Shown here in pieces: positions 9,464 to 22,379 of a stretch of DNA of 64,000 bases. The position numbers and the translations under genes are program-made. The DNA lies in assembly GCA_016647705.1 (NCBI GenBank), contig CM028333.1, positions 24,546,243 to 24,610,242 of the forward strand, given 5' to 3'. The stretch is from Eucommia ulmoides. Taxonomy: Eukaryota > Streptophyta > Magnoliopsida > Garryales > Eucommiaceae. The notes beneath the pieces are model-generated. The model saw nothing but the letters and a program-made list of their open reading frames with translations. It made no database searches and was not told the origin of the DNA. How positions within the stretch are numbered: the stretch's first letter is position 1; each line of letters begins with the position of its first letter.

Positions 9464-11931
9464 TGACGCATCCCGATTTTTCAAAATGGAAAAGAATATT
9501 AAATAATGTATAATAAGATTAAGGAGATAGGGGTTTTTAAAGCGCCGGTTTTCTCAAGAAATATACTTAGGCCGTTTTTAAAAAAAATAAGAAGTCGCTA
9601 CCTAGCATTGGGTTTAAATGGTGTGTTAGGTCACCAAATTTTTAGAAAAACAATTTAAAAGGCCTAAGTAAAAAATTGACTCCAAAAAATACAGTCAAAC
9701 CAAAGATTCACTTAAAGGCTCGGGGGGTCAGTTACGCTTGGGGAAGGTGTTAGGCACCCCAAGACGCCCATTCAAAAACGGTACCTTATGTCCAATTAAG
9801 TCCAATTAGTTTAGTCCGAATGTTTTATTTTATTTTGAAATTATTCCCTTCTTATAAAATATTTTTGGTATTTTCGTAAATAAGGTGGGACAAGTTTTTA
9901 GATTTTTGGAATGTTCCCCCAGTATAACCTCTTATCGAATATTAATGATTTGATAAGGATGGTCCACGGGGAGTTTTATGTATGTCTCCGAGAGACTTAT
10001 TTAATTTAAATAGGTAAACTAAAATAGATGCATAAGATTTGGAAATATGACTGGAAAACTAACATCTAAATGAGTTTTATTTTTTATGCAAAAGTGACTA
10101 AAAAAACTAAGCGATTTAATTTAAATATGTCAATGCAAACTAATATGAATACGGGAATCGAATAAGGAACACTATGTGAATTAATATGATTATGTGTAAC
10201 AATGATTTAATAAAAAAAGAAGTAGTGCATGTGTCATGACTAGATGTGAAAAAGTAGCGTGGATTTGTAAAATAAATAAATAAATAAATAAAATAAAAAT
10301 AAAAACTATATGAAAAGTGTAAGTGGTGAAAGTGTCCTAAACATGCCGTCTAAATGATATGAGAAATAAACATGTTAAGTGAATGGGAAAAAAAAATCTA
10401 CTTTGAGTTTGCCTGATTAATTTAAAGAAATTCCGTTTTGAAATTCCCTCAAATTCTATGGATAAAAGAATAGAGGGAGGTTCGCGGAAACAATTTAGTT
10501 GAAATTAATCTTTTCGATATTTTAAGAGATCTCCCACGAAAAATTTACCAAGGGAAGAGATTTCCTAAAACCATTCGTTTCTAAATTCCACTCGAGTCGG
10601 AGAATGGAAACGAGGTCACGAAAAACTCTCCTACGATTTATCAAATCGTCGGATTCACTTTAAGGTTCGCAAGGATTAATTTCCACAAATAAAAGATTTT
10701 ATTATTATTATTATTATTATTTATTTTATTTTTTTTGATTTTTTGATTTTATTTATTTATTTATTTTTATTTTTATTTTTTTTAGGGTTTTGATAACAAG
10801 AATAAAAATAAATAAAGAAAATACAGAAAAATAGATAACGAAAACATCTTTCATCTAACGATCGGAGATTAGGTTTAAGCACGAAAAACTCACCCCGACG
10901 TTTTCATCGGATCATCGGACGACTTTATTTTTTTGTGTATAAATTTATAAAAAGAACAAAAGAAAATAAAATAAATAATGAAAATGTTCTTCACCTAATG
11001 ATCGGGGGTTAAGTTTAAGCATGAGAAACCCACCCCGACGTTTTTATCGAACGACAATACATAAATAAATAAATAGAACTTGCAGAAATTTAAATTACGA
11101 AAAGAAAAAAATAAATTGAAAGAAGAATTAAAAATTAGAAAAACATACCTGTTCTAGGTCAAGAATCTCGATACCCGTACTTTCCTCTCTCACAGACAGC
11201 TTCCCAAAAGAGCTTTGAGAATCACTCTTCTAAAGGAGATGACTCCTCTCAATTTTTGAATGAATAAAGTGGGAGGAGGAAGGTCCTATTTATAAGAGAA
11301 GATTGGACGTGAAAAACACTTTAGGAAACCCTAAAACTAGGTCTGGCCGCCAAAGCCCAGTCCAAGTTGGACTGGGAAAAGGTAAAATAGGTAGAAAAAG
11401 GAAAATTTAGTCCTAGGGTTCCGAGTGCATGAGAGAAACGCCCCTAACCAACGCCTTTAGTAGTCGGCGACACGTGGCCGGACAAGAGAGGCCATTTTTC
11501 AAAAAAAATTTGTGTGTGTATGCAGTGCTGACAGGGTGGGCCCTGCCTCTGTTCTCTTTCTGTCTCTCTTTTCTCTCTCTCTCTCTCTCTGGCGTATGCA
11601 GACGTGGGCAGGCGGGCCCCACGCCTATCTTTCTCTATCTCTCTCTTTTCTTCTCTCTCTCTCTCTCAAGTTTTGGACCCAAAGGGGTCCCACTCCTTTT
11701 CCTTTTTTCATTTCACTCCCTATTTTTCTCATTCTTTCAATTTCAATCCCATTTTTTTTTTCTTCCAATTTCACACCCCTTTCCTTATTTCATTTTCCTT
11801 TTTATTTATTTATTTTATTTTTTTGGAACAAATGAAATAAAACAAAATTAAATAAAACAAATTTAGCTATAAAATGAAACATAATTATTTTTATTATTTT
11901 TTTGCGGGACGGTCAAAATGTCGTGTCTACA
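9464..11931 (-). repeat. Ogre/Tat-like 3' LTR (2468 bp)
   Basis: Same content as 16582-19044: the GGAGTCGCCACC...GGCTCGGGAGTC...GGGGAAGGTGTTAGGCACC phrases, the paired CACCCCGACGTTTTCATCG blocks, a (CT)n-rich stretch near 11560-11665 and the TGTCTACA terminus. On the element's own strand this is the downstream LTR. Confidence 0.9.
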
Positions 11932-12480
11932 GCTGCCCCTCTTTGTCATGCGAGTTCCACTTGCTTGACAAAGATAAAAGACCATGTCATTTTGATCGTC
12001 CCATTTTTTCAAAAAATGAATTTTTGGCAATAAAACAAGTAAAATAACCCGTGAAGATACTCATGATGAACAAGTATCCATTTAGAGTGATAAAAGAATG
12101 TCTCATGACGAACAATTGTCCATTTAGAGGATCGTTTAGAGTGATGAAATAAAAAAGAGAGACTCATGACGATACTCATGACGAACAATTGTCCATTTAG
12201 AGGATCATTTAGAGTGATGGAAAAGAGAGACTCATGATGAACAATTTTCCGTTTAGAGGGTCGTTTAGAATAATAAAAAAGGGACTCATGACGATACTCA
12301 TGAAGAACAAGTGTTCATTTAGAGGATCGTTTAGAGCAATCTAAAAATAACTCAAGCCCCAAACCACTTGGCTGGGGACAAAAGAAAGTTCAAATATATA
12401 AAATATGCCCCAACTTGTGGCTAGGAAAAATATGAGAGAGCAAAGATATAAAATGTGCCCCAGCCTTTGGCTGGGGCCGC
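11932..12480 (-). repeat. Ogre/Tat-like hypervariable 3' region with tandem repeats
   Basis: About five degenerate units at 12055-12345 share ACTCATGACGAACAATTG, then TCCATTTAGAGGATCG, then TTTAGAGTGATG. They are followed by CCCCAA..TTGGCTGGGG blocks and a perfect hairpin GCCCCAGCC-TTT-GGCTGGGGC (12457-12477). Tandem repeats between coding region and 3' LTR are a known trait of the Tat lineage. The polypurine tract lies at 11932-11942. Confidence 0.8.
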
Positions 12481-14139
12481 TCTCGGATGACCGAACCTTT
12501 ATAGGTTGCCTGCATACCTTACCATTACACAGAGGATCAGGTTTAGCATAGTTCACTAAACGCCCATTTCAGGGCAAAACACATACCTGGACACTCATTT
12601 AGAGCCATTTGAATTTCAGCAATAATGGTTTCCAATTTAAGTCAGCCGGAAGGTGAAAGGTCCTAATGTCCATGCTTTCGATCCTTTTTGAGATTCCTAT
12701 AAGTGGACAAGAAAACACATGCAAAATAAAAAATTTAGTCTGAAAAACTAGTCGCCTTTGATGGCCCGCAATTCCGTTCCCCCCTTTTGGTCATAATCGC
12801 TTTAGTTGATGGTGCTTGGATCGGAGCGATATCGGGAAATTCTTCCGTTTGAATTTAGATGTTTCGCTTTCCAACTCAGGGCAGGGTATGTCTCAAGTGA
12901 TTTGATGAAACTCTTTTTTTTTTTTTTAACTTCCGAGATTTCGCTTTTCAACTCATAGGAGGGTCCAACATGCTTCATCAAGATCTTCTTAGCTTGCTCG
13001 ACTAGATTCTTGTCTTTTCAAATTTCTAGGTGATTTGATGCTTGGAGTTTTAATATTCTTGCTTGCTCTATGTTTTCTCAAGTCCTACAAAATTGATTTA
13101 GTCCAAAAAAAATGGGCAAATGTCGAAAATTACTAAAAGAGTACTTTCAATGCTCGATATGATTTTCTGGGAGATCTTGAATCAGATTGTAGTGGAATAC
13201 GGTTCCAATACATTTCCAGACAATGACCAATGTTTCTTTTCACAAATTCTGATTCTATTCAAATCCATCAAGTTCTGATCCCGAAAAATATTGTTTGCCC
13301 GCCAATTTGGACCGAGGCGAAAAACTTGAACAAATCAATCTATCTTCTTTCTTTTCTCTTCAAATCTCTTCAACATTTGCAGCAATGTTTCTTACTCGGC
13401 TACCCCACTTTTCATTATTCCTTTTTTTTTTTTTTTTAAATAAATGATCGAACTTACAATGGTTTGGGAGAAGCCGAGCTCAAAAATGAATTGGATCTTC
13501 TTTACGAAATGAGATCTTTTTGCAACATCTGAGCTTCTATATTGGGATCATTGACCTGGAATGATTGTGTTCCTTTTTTGCCATTGGGTCTAACAGCAAG
13601 CGAACCGGGATATTTACACCCGGTTTTATCAAATCACTGAAGGACCACCGAAGACGGTTTGATCAGCTTGCAACAACATATCAAAGTATCACTAGGGCAA
13701 TGAAAGCCAATCTTGATTTTCTAATCTTTCGGTACTCTGGAATTGCTGTCGGATTTGGTCAGGGGGCCATTTGGATCTTACCATCACTTGGCTAAACATA
13801 ATTTTACTTTGTTTCTAGTCCCATTAGATCGTGGTCTAGCTCTGTATTGAAATCATATACTTGTATCCTCGCCCAATCACATCACATACGACATATGCAG
13901 GCGATTTTGGATACCTGAAAGAGTAAAATTTAAACATTAGACCACAATTTTGGATAAACAATATTGCATTATTAAAATTAAAAAAAAAAAAAAAAAAAAA
14001 GCTATTACAGAGCAAATCCTTTTTCATCCAAAAGACTAACGGGATGGAAAGATGAGTACATGAAGATGTCCCAATTTTATCAAAACACCTATCAAATTGA
14101 AAGTAAACAAGAACCCCCATTTTGCAGCCTTTAGATTTT
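12481..14139. other. Ogre/Tat-like internal region, no recognised coding sequence
   Basis: Non-coding or unrecognised. Two poly-T/poly-A tracts (about 12916-12928 and 13980-14000) and a repeated TTTTCAACTC/TTCCAACTC phrase are visible. RT, RNase H and integrase signatures were looked for and not found on either strand. Confidence 0.6.
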
Positions 14140-16090
14140 TCAAATCAAGCCTCTAACACATGACTCGCTCCCATCTCCACCAATATTTCGGTAAAGATTT
14201 ACATCACCACTCCTTGAAAGTGCATGCTCAGATAGCGAATTCTGCTGACATTTTGGCGCACCGGTCTCAAGCTTTTTAGGAAGCATGATGGATCTTGTCC
14301 ATATGAACTCCCGAATCTTATCATTTAGCTGAAAGCACTGCTCGGTTGCATGTCCTCTAGTTCCCGAGTGGTATTCACAGAAAGCATTTGAAAAAGTAGT
14401 TTTACTCCCGGGCTTAGGCTCGTAGAATGGAAGGGGTATCAGCATCCCCTGCTTCAAACAATTCCGGTACAACTTGGTGATGGAGACCGGAAGGTCTAGT
14501 AGCTCTTTATCATCGTTCTAGAAGTTTTCCCCAGTAGCATGAGATAGAGATCCTTGGTGGTATTGGGTTCTTGGCCTGAGGGTGTGGTTAGGAATTTGAG
14601 GCAGGGTGTTCAGGTTTGGTTGATATGTATGGTAAGAAGGTGCTTGGTAGGCTTGGGGATAATACGGGGAAGTGTGGTTTTGGTAAGGGGAGGTACGTTT
14701 TGGTAATAGCGGGGACGATTTTGGGAATATGGTTGGTTCCGAGGATAATGTTGGTTTTGGAGATTTTGAAGAAGGTAGTTGTGATATTGGTTGTTCTCGT
14801 TCGGGTAGTTTTTGGGATGAGAAACTTGGGGGTAGTTCTGGTGATGGGTTTACTGGAGAAAAATGACAATGGCTACCTCATCTTCTCTTTTCTTTGGCGG
14901 GGCTGACCTCTTTGTCGAATCAGGTAAGGTCTCTTCAATCTTTCCGCTTCTGATTCCCTCTTCTATCACCTCAACTTGTTTGATTGCATTGCCGAAGGAA
15001 GTCACTGCCATGCTCGATAGATCTCGATATAACGGTGGCATCTGGATTGACTTAAATATCTCTAACTGAGCCTCCTCGCTCAGCCTAGGGATAACTTTGG
15101 CAGCTTCTTCCCTCTAGCGGGCAGTATACCTTCAGAAACTTTCATCTTTTATCTTCAGTATCTGGTAAAGGGTATTACGGTCTGGCACGACATCTTTATT
15201 GTACACATACTATTCACAGAAGGCCTCTACCAGATCCTCGAACGTCTTAATCTGCACCAAGTCCAAGGTCATATACCATCTGAGAGACGGTCCTTTCAAA
15301 GATCATCGGAACATCTTCAGGCAAAGTTCTTCGTTCTGAGCATGAACTCCAAAATCCTCCTTGTAGATACTAACATACCATTCTAGGGGGCCAGTACCGT
15401 CATACTTCGTGAATTTCGGAACTACGACGTTTTTTGGATACACCACCCGGGGTGGTGCTGACAGCTCCGTGTATGCCACTTTTTTGGATGGATTCTCCTT
15501 TTTAATTATTATATGGTTTTCTAAAATTCCTCCATTTTCAGAACCCAGGCTGGAGGGGGTCCATCTTCGTTTCTGTTTGCGGTTTCAACGGCCGGGGCTG
15601 GTCGATTAGCATTTGGATCATTCGGAGGACTAATGACCCTCTACGGGTGGATGAAGATCTGGGCTACGGGAGGGGCTCAACCTTCGGGTGGAGCTTGATA
15701 GATATGCCCTTGGTTGGGGTATACTAGTGCTTTATAGGCGAAAGGATGAAGGCCCATCTGGGGTCCATAGTAGACTGATTTCGCGAAGTTCGGGCTGGCA
15801 TGGTTCGGATTCGGCATGGAGTTCTCCATCTCGGCACTTGGAGGGTTTCTATTTGGTGATTCAGTCATGGGAGTTCCACTAGACGGGGGAACATCCCCCT
15901 CCTGAGGCTAGCTAAGTTCATTGATCATTTCTCTTAGCATGTCAATGGTTTTCTGCATACGAGCCATATGGGCCACGTGGGAAGATTCGGGATTTCTTTT
16001 TGATGTCATCCTAGAGTGAGTTTGGGCCCAGCTACGAGTAAAGACCGGACTTCGGATGGGGGGAACTAGACTTGCTTTTTTTGGGACCAA
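14140..16090 (-). pseudogene. Ogre/Tat-like gag relic
   Basis: Read on the minus strand: an N-terminal part with MARMQKTIDMLREMINELS (about 15908-15970); a proline-rich part with PQMGLHPFAYKALVYPNQ (about 15700-15790); and a C-terminal zinc-finger-like stretch FCEYHSGTRGHATEQCFQLNDKI (about 14310-14380). That matches the CAYHSG..GH..E.C..LK.KI pattern of plant Tat/Ogre Gag. Gag forms the particle and binds element RNA. The frame is interrupted many times. Confidence 0.7.
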
Positions 16091-16581
16091 TGTTTCTGTC
16101 TCATCTTGTTCTTACAACAAACCCCTTTATTAGTCCGTGTAGGTCTTAGGTAGTCTTAAAACCCATCCAAGTTCGAAGTTTTAAATTCCGATAATGACCG
16201 ATCAAAACAGATAATGATTTATGAAAATTCTTTTGTTACTTAGTCGGTATTCAAAACTTTGAACTCATTTGGTTTTTAAAATTTCCTAAGACATCATCAA
16301 TCTATCAAGTATGAAACCCCCCCCCCCCCCCTATCTTGTATCATAGAATCCCAAGGGGATAATATAGATACAAGACGACCATACTGGTGTCGAAGGGTTT
16401 ATAACAATATAAGAGCTTAAGAGAAAAAATAAAAATAAAAAGGAAACAAACATCACAACTTATTTACCAAAATAGAAGGAAAAGATAACAAAATAAAATA
16501 TAACATTCGGACATGGAATGGTTGGACTTAGTTAGACATATTAGGTTCGACCCTCTAAATTTTCCTAGCGGAGTCGCCAGT
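16091..16581 (-). other. Ogre/Tat-like leader with PBS-like TGGCGACTCCGC
   Basis: Directly inside the LTR the minus strand reads ACTGGCGACTCCGCTAGG, the phrase found at the start of Ogre/Tat internal regions. The leader also contains a 15-base poly-C run on the plus strand (16317-16331). Confidence 0.75.
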
Positions 16582-19044
16582 TGACGTGTCCCGATTTTCC
16601 GAAAGAAAAAAGAATATTAAATAATAAATAATAATATTAAGGAGAGAGGGGTTTTAAAGTGCCAGTTTTCTCAAAAAATATACTTAGGTCGTTTTTAAGA
16701 AAAATAAGGAGTCGCCACCTAACATTGGGTTTAAATGGTGTGCTAGGTCACCAAATTTTTAGAAAACAATTTAAAAGGCTTAAGTAAAAAATTGACTCCA
16801 AAAAACACGGTCAAACAAAAGATTCACTTAAAGGCTCGGGAGTCGGTTACGCTCGGGGAAGGTGTTAGGCACCCCAAGACGTCCGTCCGAAAATAGTACC
16901 TTATGTCCAATTAAGTCCAATTAGTTTAGTCCGAATGTTTTATTTTATTTTGAAATCATTCCCTTCTTATAAAATATTTTTGGTATTTTCGCAAATAAGG
17001 TAGGAAAAGTTTTCGGATTTTTGGAATGTTCACCCGGTATAACCTCTTATCGAATATTAAAGATTTGACATGGATGGTCCCCGGGGTTTTTTATATATGT
17101 CTCCGAGAGACTTCTTTAATTTAAATAGGCAAACTAAAATAGATGCATGAGATTTGGAAATATGATTGCAAAACTAACATCCAAATGAGTTTTATTTTTT
17201 ATGCAAAAGTGACTAAAAAAACTAAGCGATTTAATTTAAATATGTCAATGCAAACTAATATGAATACGGGAATCGAATAAGGAACACTACGTGAATTAAT
17301 ATGATTATGCGTAACAATGATTTAATAAAAAAATAAGAAGTGGTGCACATTTCATGACTAGATGTGAAAAAGTAGCATGGATTTGTAAAAAAATAATAAA
17401 TAAATAAATGAAATAAAAATAAAAACTATATGTATGAAAAGTGTAAGTGGTGAAAGTGTCCTAAACATGTTGTCTAAATGATATGAGAAATAAACATGAT
17501 AAGTGAATGAAAATAAAAATAAAAATCTAGTTTTAGTTTGCCTGATTAATTTAAAGAAATCCCGTTTTGAAATTCCCTCAAATTCTATGGATAAGAGAAT
17601 CGAGGGAGGTTCGCGGAAACAATTTAGTTGAAATTAATCTTTACGATACTTTAAAAGAAATCCCACGAAAAATTTACCAAGGGAAGAGATTTTCTAAAAT
17701 CATTCGTTTCTAAATTCCACTCGAGTCGGAGAATGGAAACGAGGTCATGGAAAACTCTCCCACGATTTATCGAATCGTCGGATTCACTTTGAAGTTTGCA
17801 AGGATTAATTTCCACAAATAAAAGATTTTATTATTATTATTTATTTATTTTATTTTATTTTATTTTTTGTTTTTTAGGGTTTTGATAACAAGAATAAAAA
17901 TAAATGAATAAAATACAGAAAAATAGATAACAAAAACATACTTCACCTAACGATTGGGGTTAGGTTTAAGCACGAGAAACCCACCCCGACGTTTTCATCG
18001 GATCATCGGACGACTTTATTTTTTGTGTTTATGAATTTATAAACAAAACAAAACAAAACAAAATAAATAATGAAAAGGTCCTTCACCTAACGATCGGGGG
18101 TTAAGTTTAAGCATGAGAAACCCACCCTGACGTTTTCATCAGACGACAATACATAAATAAATAAATAGAACTTGCAGAAATTTAAATTGTGAAAAGAATA
18201 AAATAAACTGAAAGAAGAATTAAAAATTAGAAAAACATACCTGTTCTAGGCCAAGAATCTCGATACCCGTACTTTCCTCTCTCACAAACAGCTTTCGGAA
18301 AGGGCTTTGAGAATCACTCTTCTAAAGGGGGTGACTCATCTTAGTTTTTGAATAAATAAAGTGGGAGGAGGAATGTCCTATTTATAGGAGAAGATTAGAC
18401 ATGAAAAACACTTTAGGAAACCCTAAAACTAGGTCTGGCCACCAAAGCCCAGTCCAAGTTGGACTTGGAAATGGTAAAATAGGTAGAAAAAGGCAAATTT
18501 AGTCCTAGGATTTCGAGCGCGTGAGAGAAACGCCCCTGCCCACCACCTTTAGTAGTCGGCGACACGTGGCAGGACAAGAGAGGTTTCAAATATATTTTTT
18601 GTGTGTATGCAGTGCCAACAGGGTGGGCCCCGCCCCTGCTCTCTTTCTGTCTCTCTTTTCTCTTCTCTCTCTCTCTGGTGTGTGCAGACGTGGGCAAGCG
18701 GACCCCACGCCTGTCTTTCTTTCTCTCTCTCTCTCTCTTTTCTTCTCTTCTCTTCTCTCTCTCTCTTTCTTTCTCAAGTTTTGGACCCAAAAGGGTCCCA
18801 CTCCTTTTCCTTTTTTCATTTCACTCTCTATTTTTCTCATTCTTTCAATTTCAATCCCATTTTTTTTTCTTCTTCCAATTTCACACCCCTTTCCTTATTT
18901 CATTTTTTTTAATTTATTTATTTATTTTATTTTTTTTGGAACAAATGAAATAAAACAAAATTAATTAAAACAAATTTGGGTATAAAATGAAGCATAATTA
19001 GTTTTATTATTTTTTTGCGAGATGGTCAAATTGTTGTGTCTACA
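16582..19044 (-). repeat. Ogre/Tat-like 5' LTR (2463 bp)
   Basis: Upstream LTR in the element's orientation, matching 9464-11931 along its whole length. It includes (CT)n tracts near 18650-18775 and the terminus TGTAGACAC (19044 leftward). Confidence 0.9.
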
Positions 19045-20274
19045 ATTGAAGTTGAATCTTCATTCGACTCAGTGGTAAAATAATCTCATTCTTACATAAT
19101 TATAAGAGAAATTTAAATATTATGATTTGATTATATGTCTATGTTATATGAGATCTCGTTAATCTATTTATGATGTCATGAATATGATCATCTCAAAATA
19201 TATGAAATTTCAATCTATTGCATGTGGATATATAGGCATAGTATTTGGGATGCAACAAATATCTCTTGTTCTATAAATGACTATCATCATTCGAAAAGAG
19301 AAATAAAATTTTATGAGAGAAATATGCACTTATCCGTATTTATGCATGCACTAAATTTATGATTGATAAAATGCTTGAGAAATGCTTCCTTTCTTAGTGT
19401 GTTAAAGAACTTATGTTTTGTTTCTATAAAGGGAAGACATTGTTTTGGTATCATGAGTAAGGCATGTGGACTTAACTGATAATTATATGATTGCATGCTA
19501 CATTGTTGAAAAATTTTGATTGCCTCAAATTTATTGTCCTAAGCATGAATTGACTTGTTTACAATTATATATGGGGAGAAGTGTTTATAAAATGGGTAAT
19601 ATTATGTCATGCTTATATTGAAAGACGAGTTTTGTTGAAAAATCAAAAGAGTTAATATACTTGTGAAAAATTAATATCATGCTATATTACTTAAATGTTA
19701 TGATTATTCACCTATGCATGAATATTATTCATTTACAATTTGATAGATGAAGATTGCATGCTCAGAAAGATGTTTTTGGTTTGGATCTTGTTGGATTGAG
19801 TATACTTGATATTTATCTATAAAAATGATCCACATAGTATTGATGTTTTGTGCTTAAAAATTGAATTTATGAGTTGATTCAATGTGCTTTTAAAAGAGCT
19901 ATATAAATATCCGGTTTTAATTACTTTAAATTTACTCTTTCAAGTATATTATATGATTGCCTAGAGTAATATTTATGTCTGTTCCCCCCCATCCCTAAGT
20001 TTGTTTTTGAAGATGACAAAGGGGGAGAAATTAGTGATGTTTTATTAAGGGGGAGTATTTTAATGCTTTAATTAGGTATTTTTTTTATTTATGAAAAGAG
20101 AGAGAAATTAGTGATGTTTGCTTTAATGATTGTTTTTAATTTGTGCATTATTGAAATCTTTATTATGATACTTTAATGAGGTAAATAACCCGTCCTTGGA
20201 TTCAGGGGGAGTGTGGTTATATTTTATTTTGAAGAAAATATCAAAGTTAATTATCATCATAAAAAATGGGAGAT
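19045..20274 (+). other. SIRE-like internal region, right half, with 3' purine tracts
   Basis: Non-coding, AT-rich. The last 300 bp contain ATGACAAAGGGGGAGAAA (about 20014), TTAAGGGGGAGTA (about 20046), CAGGGGGAGTGT (about 20203) and AAAAATGGGAGAT just before the LTR. These are the repeated purine tracts expected at the end of a SIRE/Maximus copia internal region. Confidence 0.75.
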
Positions 20275-22379
20275 TGTTGATCCTAAGATTTTGATGAACA
20301 ATTAAGTATTGATATTTTGGTGGAACTAATATTTTAATTGAGTGTTTCAGTGATTTAAAGTTCCAGTGATGAAGATGACAAATTAAATGGATGCTAAATG
20401 ATGAAGTTGAAGATATTAAAGAATTAAGAGTTTGAAAAAATTAGGGAAAGTAACCCAGGTAAATTTCAACTCTTAATATCCCATTTAGGAACACACACAT
20501 GGCACAAAATGTATTTTATTAATTATGTATGTTTTGATTAAGTGAAATTATTTGCTCATATATGTGGTTTGAAAAGAAATATTTTTGATTGACTAACATG
20601 AAATACAAGAATATTAGTGGAATTAATTTTAAAGAGAAAATGGTTTTAGGGGCGATAACGTAAAAAGAATAAGTTAAAAAAACGAGTTTAGAGCTGAGAT
20701 CCAGAAGATGGCAGTTGACTGATGAGTCAACTGGATAAAGAAGTTGAAAGATCCTGTATCTCTAAGTAGACCGACCAATGAAACTGAACTCTCTGAAAAT
20801 ACAAGTCGACCGATAGGTCGACTGGTGAAATCAAGATGAACTCTCTGAATTAAGCAGTCGACCGATAGGTTGACCGATGAACTTCATTGGCTATAACCCG
20901 AATCTGAAAGTCGACTAGGCAGTCGACCTGAGGCGCTATTTCAGGATTCTATTCTATCCGAGATTATATCTAAAAGTAACCGTTTTTTGTTGGGATTTGA
21001 GAGAGATTTCAGGAATATTTTCTATATTTAAGATATGGTTCATATATTAATATGGTTAATTAAATATTAATATTTCTCAATTTAGTACTTAAAATATATT
21101 ATATTCTTATTAATTGAGATTGAGAAATACTTTAGGGGTTTAATTGAGAGATTTGAAAGTTGTTATTAAATGAATTGAACCAAAATGAAGCTATTATGAT
21201 ATAAGGGGTCTATATGTGCTATTAATTGTCATGACACACGTAAACTAGCAGTTAGAAAACTGATTTCATACTCCTTTAAATAGACCTGCAAATTTCATAT
21301 ATCATTAGGCAGTAAACAAGAGAAAAATAATATCATATCATTTGTGAGCTATTATAAGAGTCATCATTATGAGATATTGTGAGCTTTTTTGAAAGATGAT
21401 CTTGAATATCAATTGCTGTTAATTTTTGCTGCTACCGGATTTAAAGTTACATCATTCTAATCATTCTTTCTATGGATTTCGGGTGAGATCTTTTTAATTA
21501 TATTCTTTCATTGCATTATTTGATTATTGTTTGGAAATTGATCTTAGAATTTGTTTCTGTTTTTTGAAGAAAATATTTTTACAAATAATTGTTTGAATCT
21601 GATTACGTGCTCAAATTTACTACCCATATCTTGTTAAAATCAGATTTTTCTATCTCACGTTTTTCTATCACTAGACTTGGGATATTAATTCAGTTATTAT
21701 TTATCTAGGGTGGTAGAAACTCCGAGTGAAATTTTCCTACTCATATTGACGGGTTAAATACTGTTGGGGGTATTTAATCAAGAGTAGTTAGATTTCAGTC
21801 TCTTTCTGTAAAGAGATTGAGATAGTGATTCTTCCTGGATAGAATTGCGTTGTGAGTGATTTTGTAAAGGTTCTATCCTTAACTGGGAAAATGATAGTTG
21901 GAGTGTTTTGTGAGGTTTTGATTCTTGAGCCTAAGGTATAAAAAGAATTAGGTTAGTCTTTAGCCTGAAAAAAGATTGATTTTTCTTGAGCCTCTAAAAA
22001 GTAGAGGTTGTTCCTTAACCTGGAAAAATGATTCTGTAAAGGTTGATTATGAGTCGATAAAAGAATCGGTGTGGGGGTTTGGTTCCTACCTTTAAAGAAA
22101 TCTTGGGTATTAGTGGGTGTGAATCACCTTGGGGCTCGGAGGACTAGACTAGCCAAGAGTAGCTTGGTGAACTAGGATATATCTTGGTGTGCTGCATTAT
22201 TAATTTGTTTGTTTTTGTTGTTTGTGTGTGCACCTAGTTGATTAATTTATTCCGTTGTAATATAAAGATAATAATTAATTTAGGAATAAAATTAATTATT
22301 TGATTTATTGAAGTTTTTATTTTGAGAATTTTTTATTACCCAATTCACCCTTCCTCTTGGGTATTCCACTGGGCCAACA
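20275..22379 (+). repeat. SIRE-like 3' LTR (2105 bp)
   Basis: Begins TGTTGATCC and ends GGCCAACA, followed by the TSD ATCTC (22380-22384). It carries a drifted copy of the palindrome array (20710-20935), with stems CAGTTGAC/GTCAACTG (20712-20733) and AGTCGAC/GTCGACT (20804-20823). Confidence 0.9.

Larger units (their letters stand above)
9464..19044 (-). mobile_element. Ogre/Tat-like Ty3/gypsy element, pol-less, nested
   Basis: Near-identical terminal repeats at 9464-11931 and 16582-19044 enclose 4.65 kb. On the minus strand the order is LTR (TGTAGACAC...GTCA), the leader TGGCGACTCCGCTAGG typical of Ogre/Tat, a gag-like region, a tandem-repeat 3' region, a polypurine tract AAGAGGGGCAGC and the 3' LTR. 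No protease, RT or integrase is visible; it resembles gag-only derivatives. Both flanks contain ATTGA (9455-9459 and 19045-19049), but four extra bases (ATAG) separate the left copy from the LTR edge. Sampled LTR differences are about 7-9%. Broken. Confidence 0.85.
5309..22379 (+). mobile_element. SIRE-like copia element, pol-less, host of a nested element
   Basis: Two long LTRs (5309-7425 and 20275-22379) both start TGTTGATCC, end GGCCAACA and are flanked by identical 5-bp TSDs ATCTC. Inside are an initiator-Met-type PBS, a Gag-like frame with a zinc-knuckle stretch, and at the far end the tract ATGACAAAGGGGGAG typical of SIRE/Maximus copia 3' ends. No integrase, RT or RNase H is visible, so it looks like a gag-only non-autonomous element that needed a helper. 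Length is 17.07 kb, of which 9.58 kb is the nested insertion at 9464-19044. In a sampled 200-bp stretch the LTRs differ at about 7%, which suggests millions of years. Broken. Confidence 0.88.

Noticed and set aside
11413-11851. Open frames in the CT-rich zone of the Ogre/Tat-like LTR (also 18413-18964)
   Set aside because: Phe/Ser/Leu-rich in one strand and Arg/Glu-rich in the other, as expected from (CT)n; present in an LTR, with no motif.
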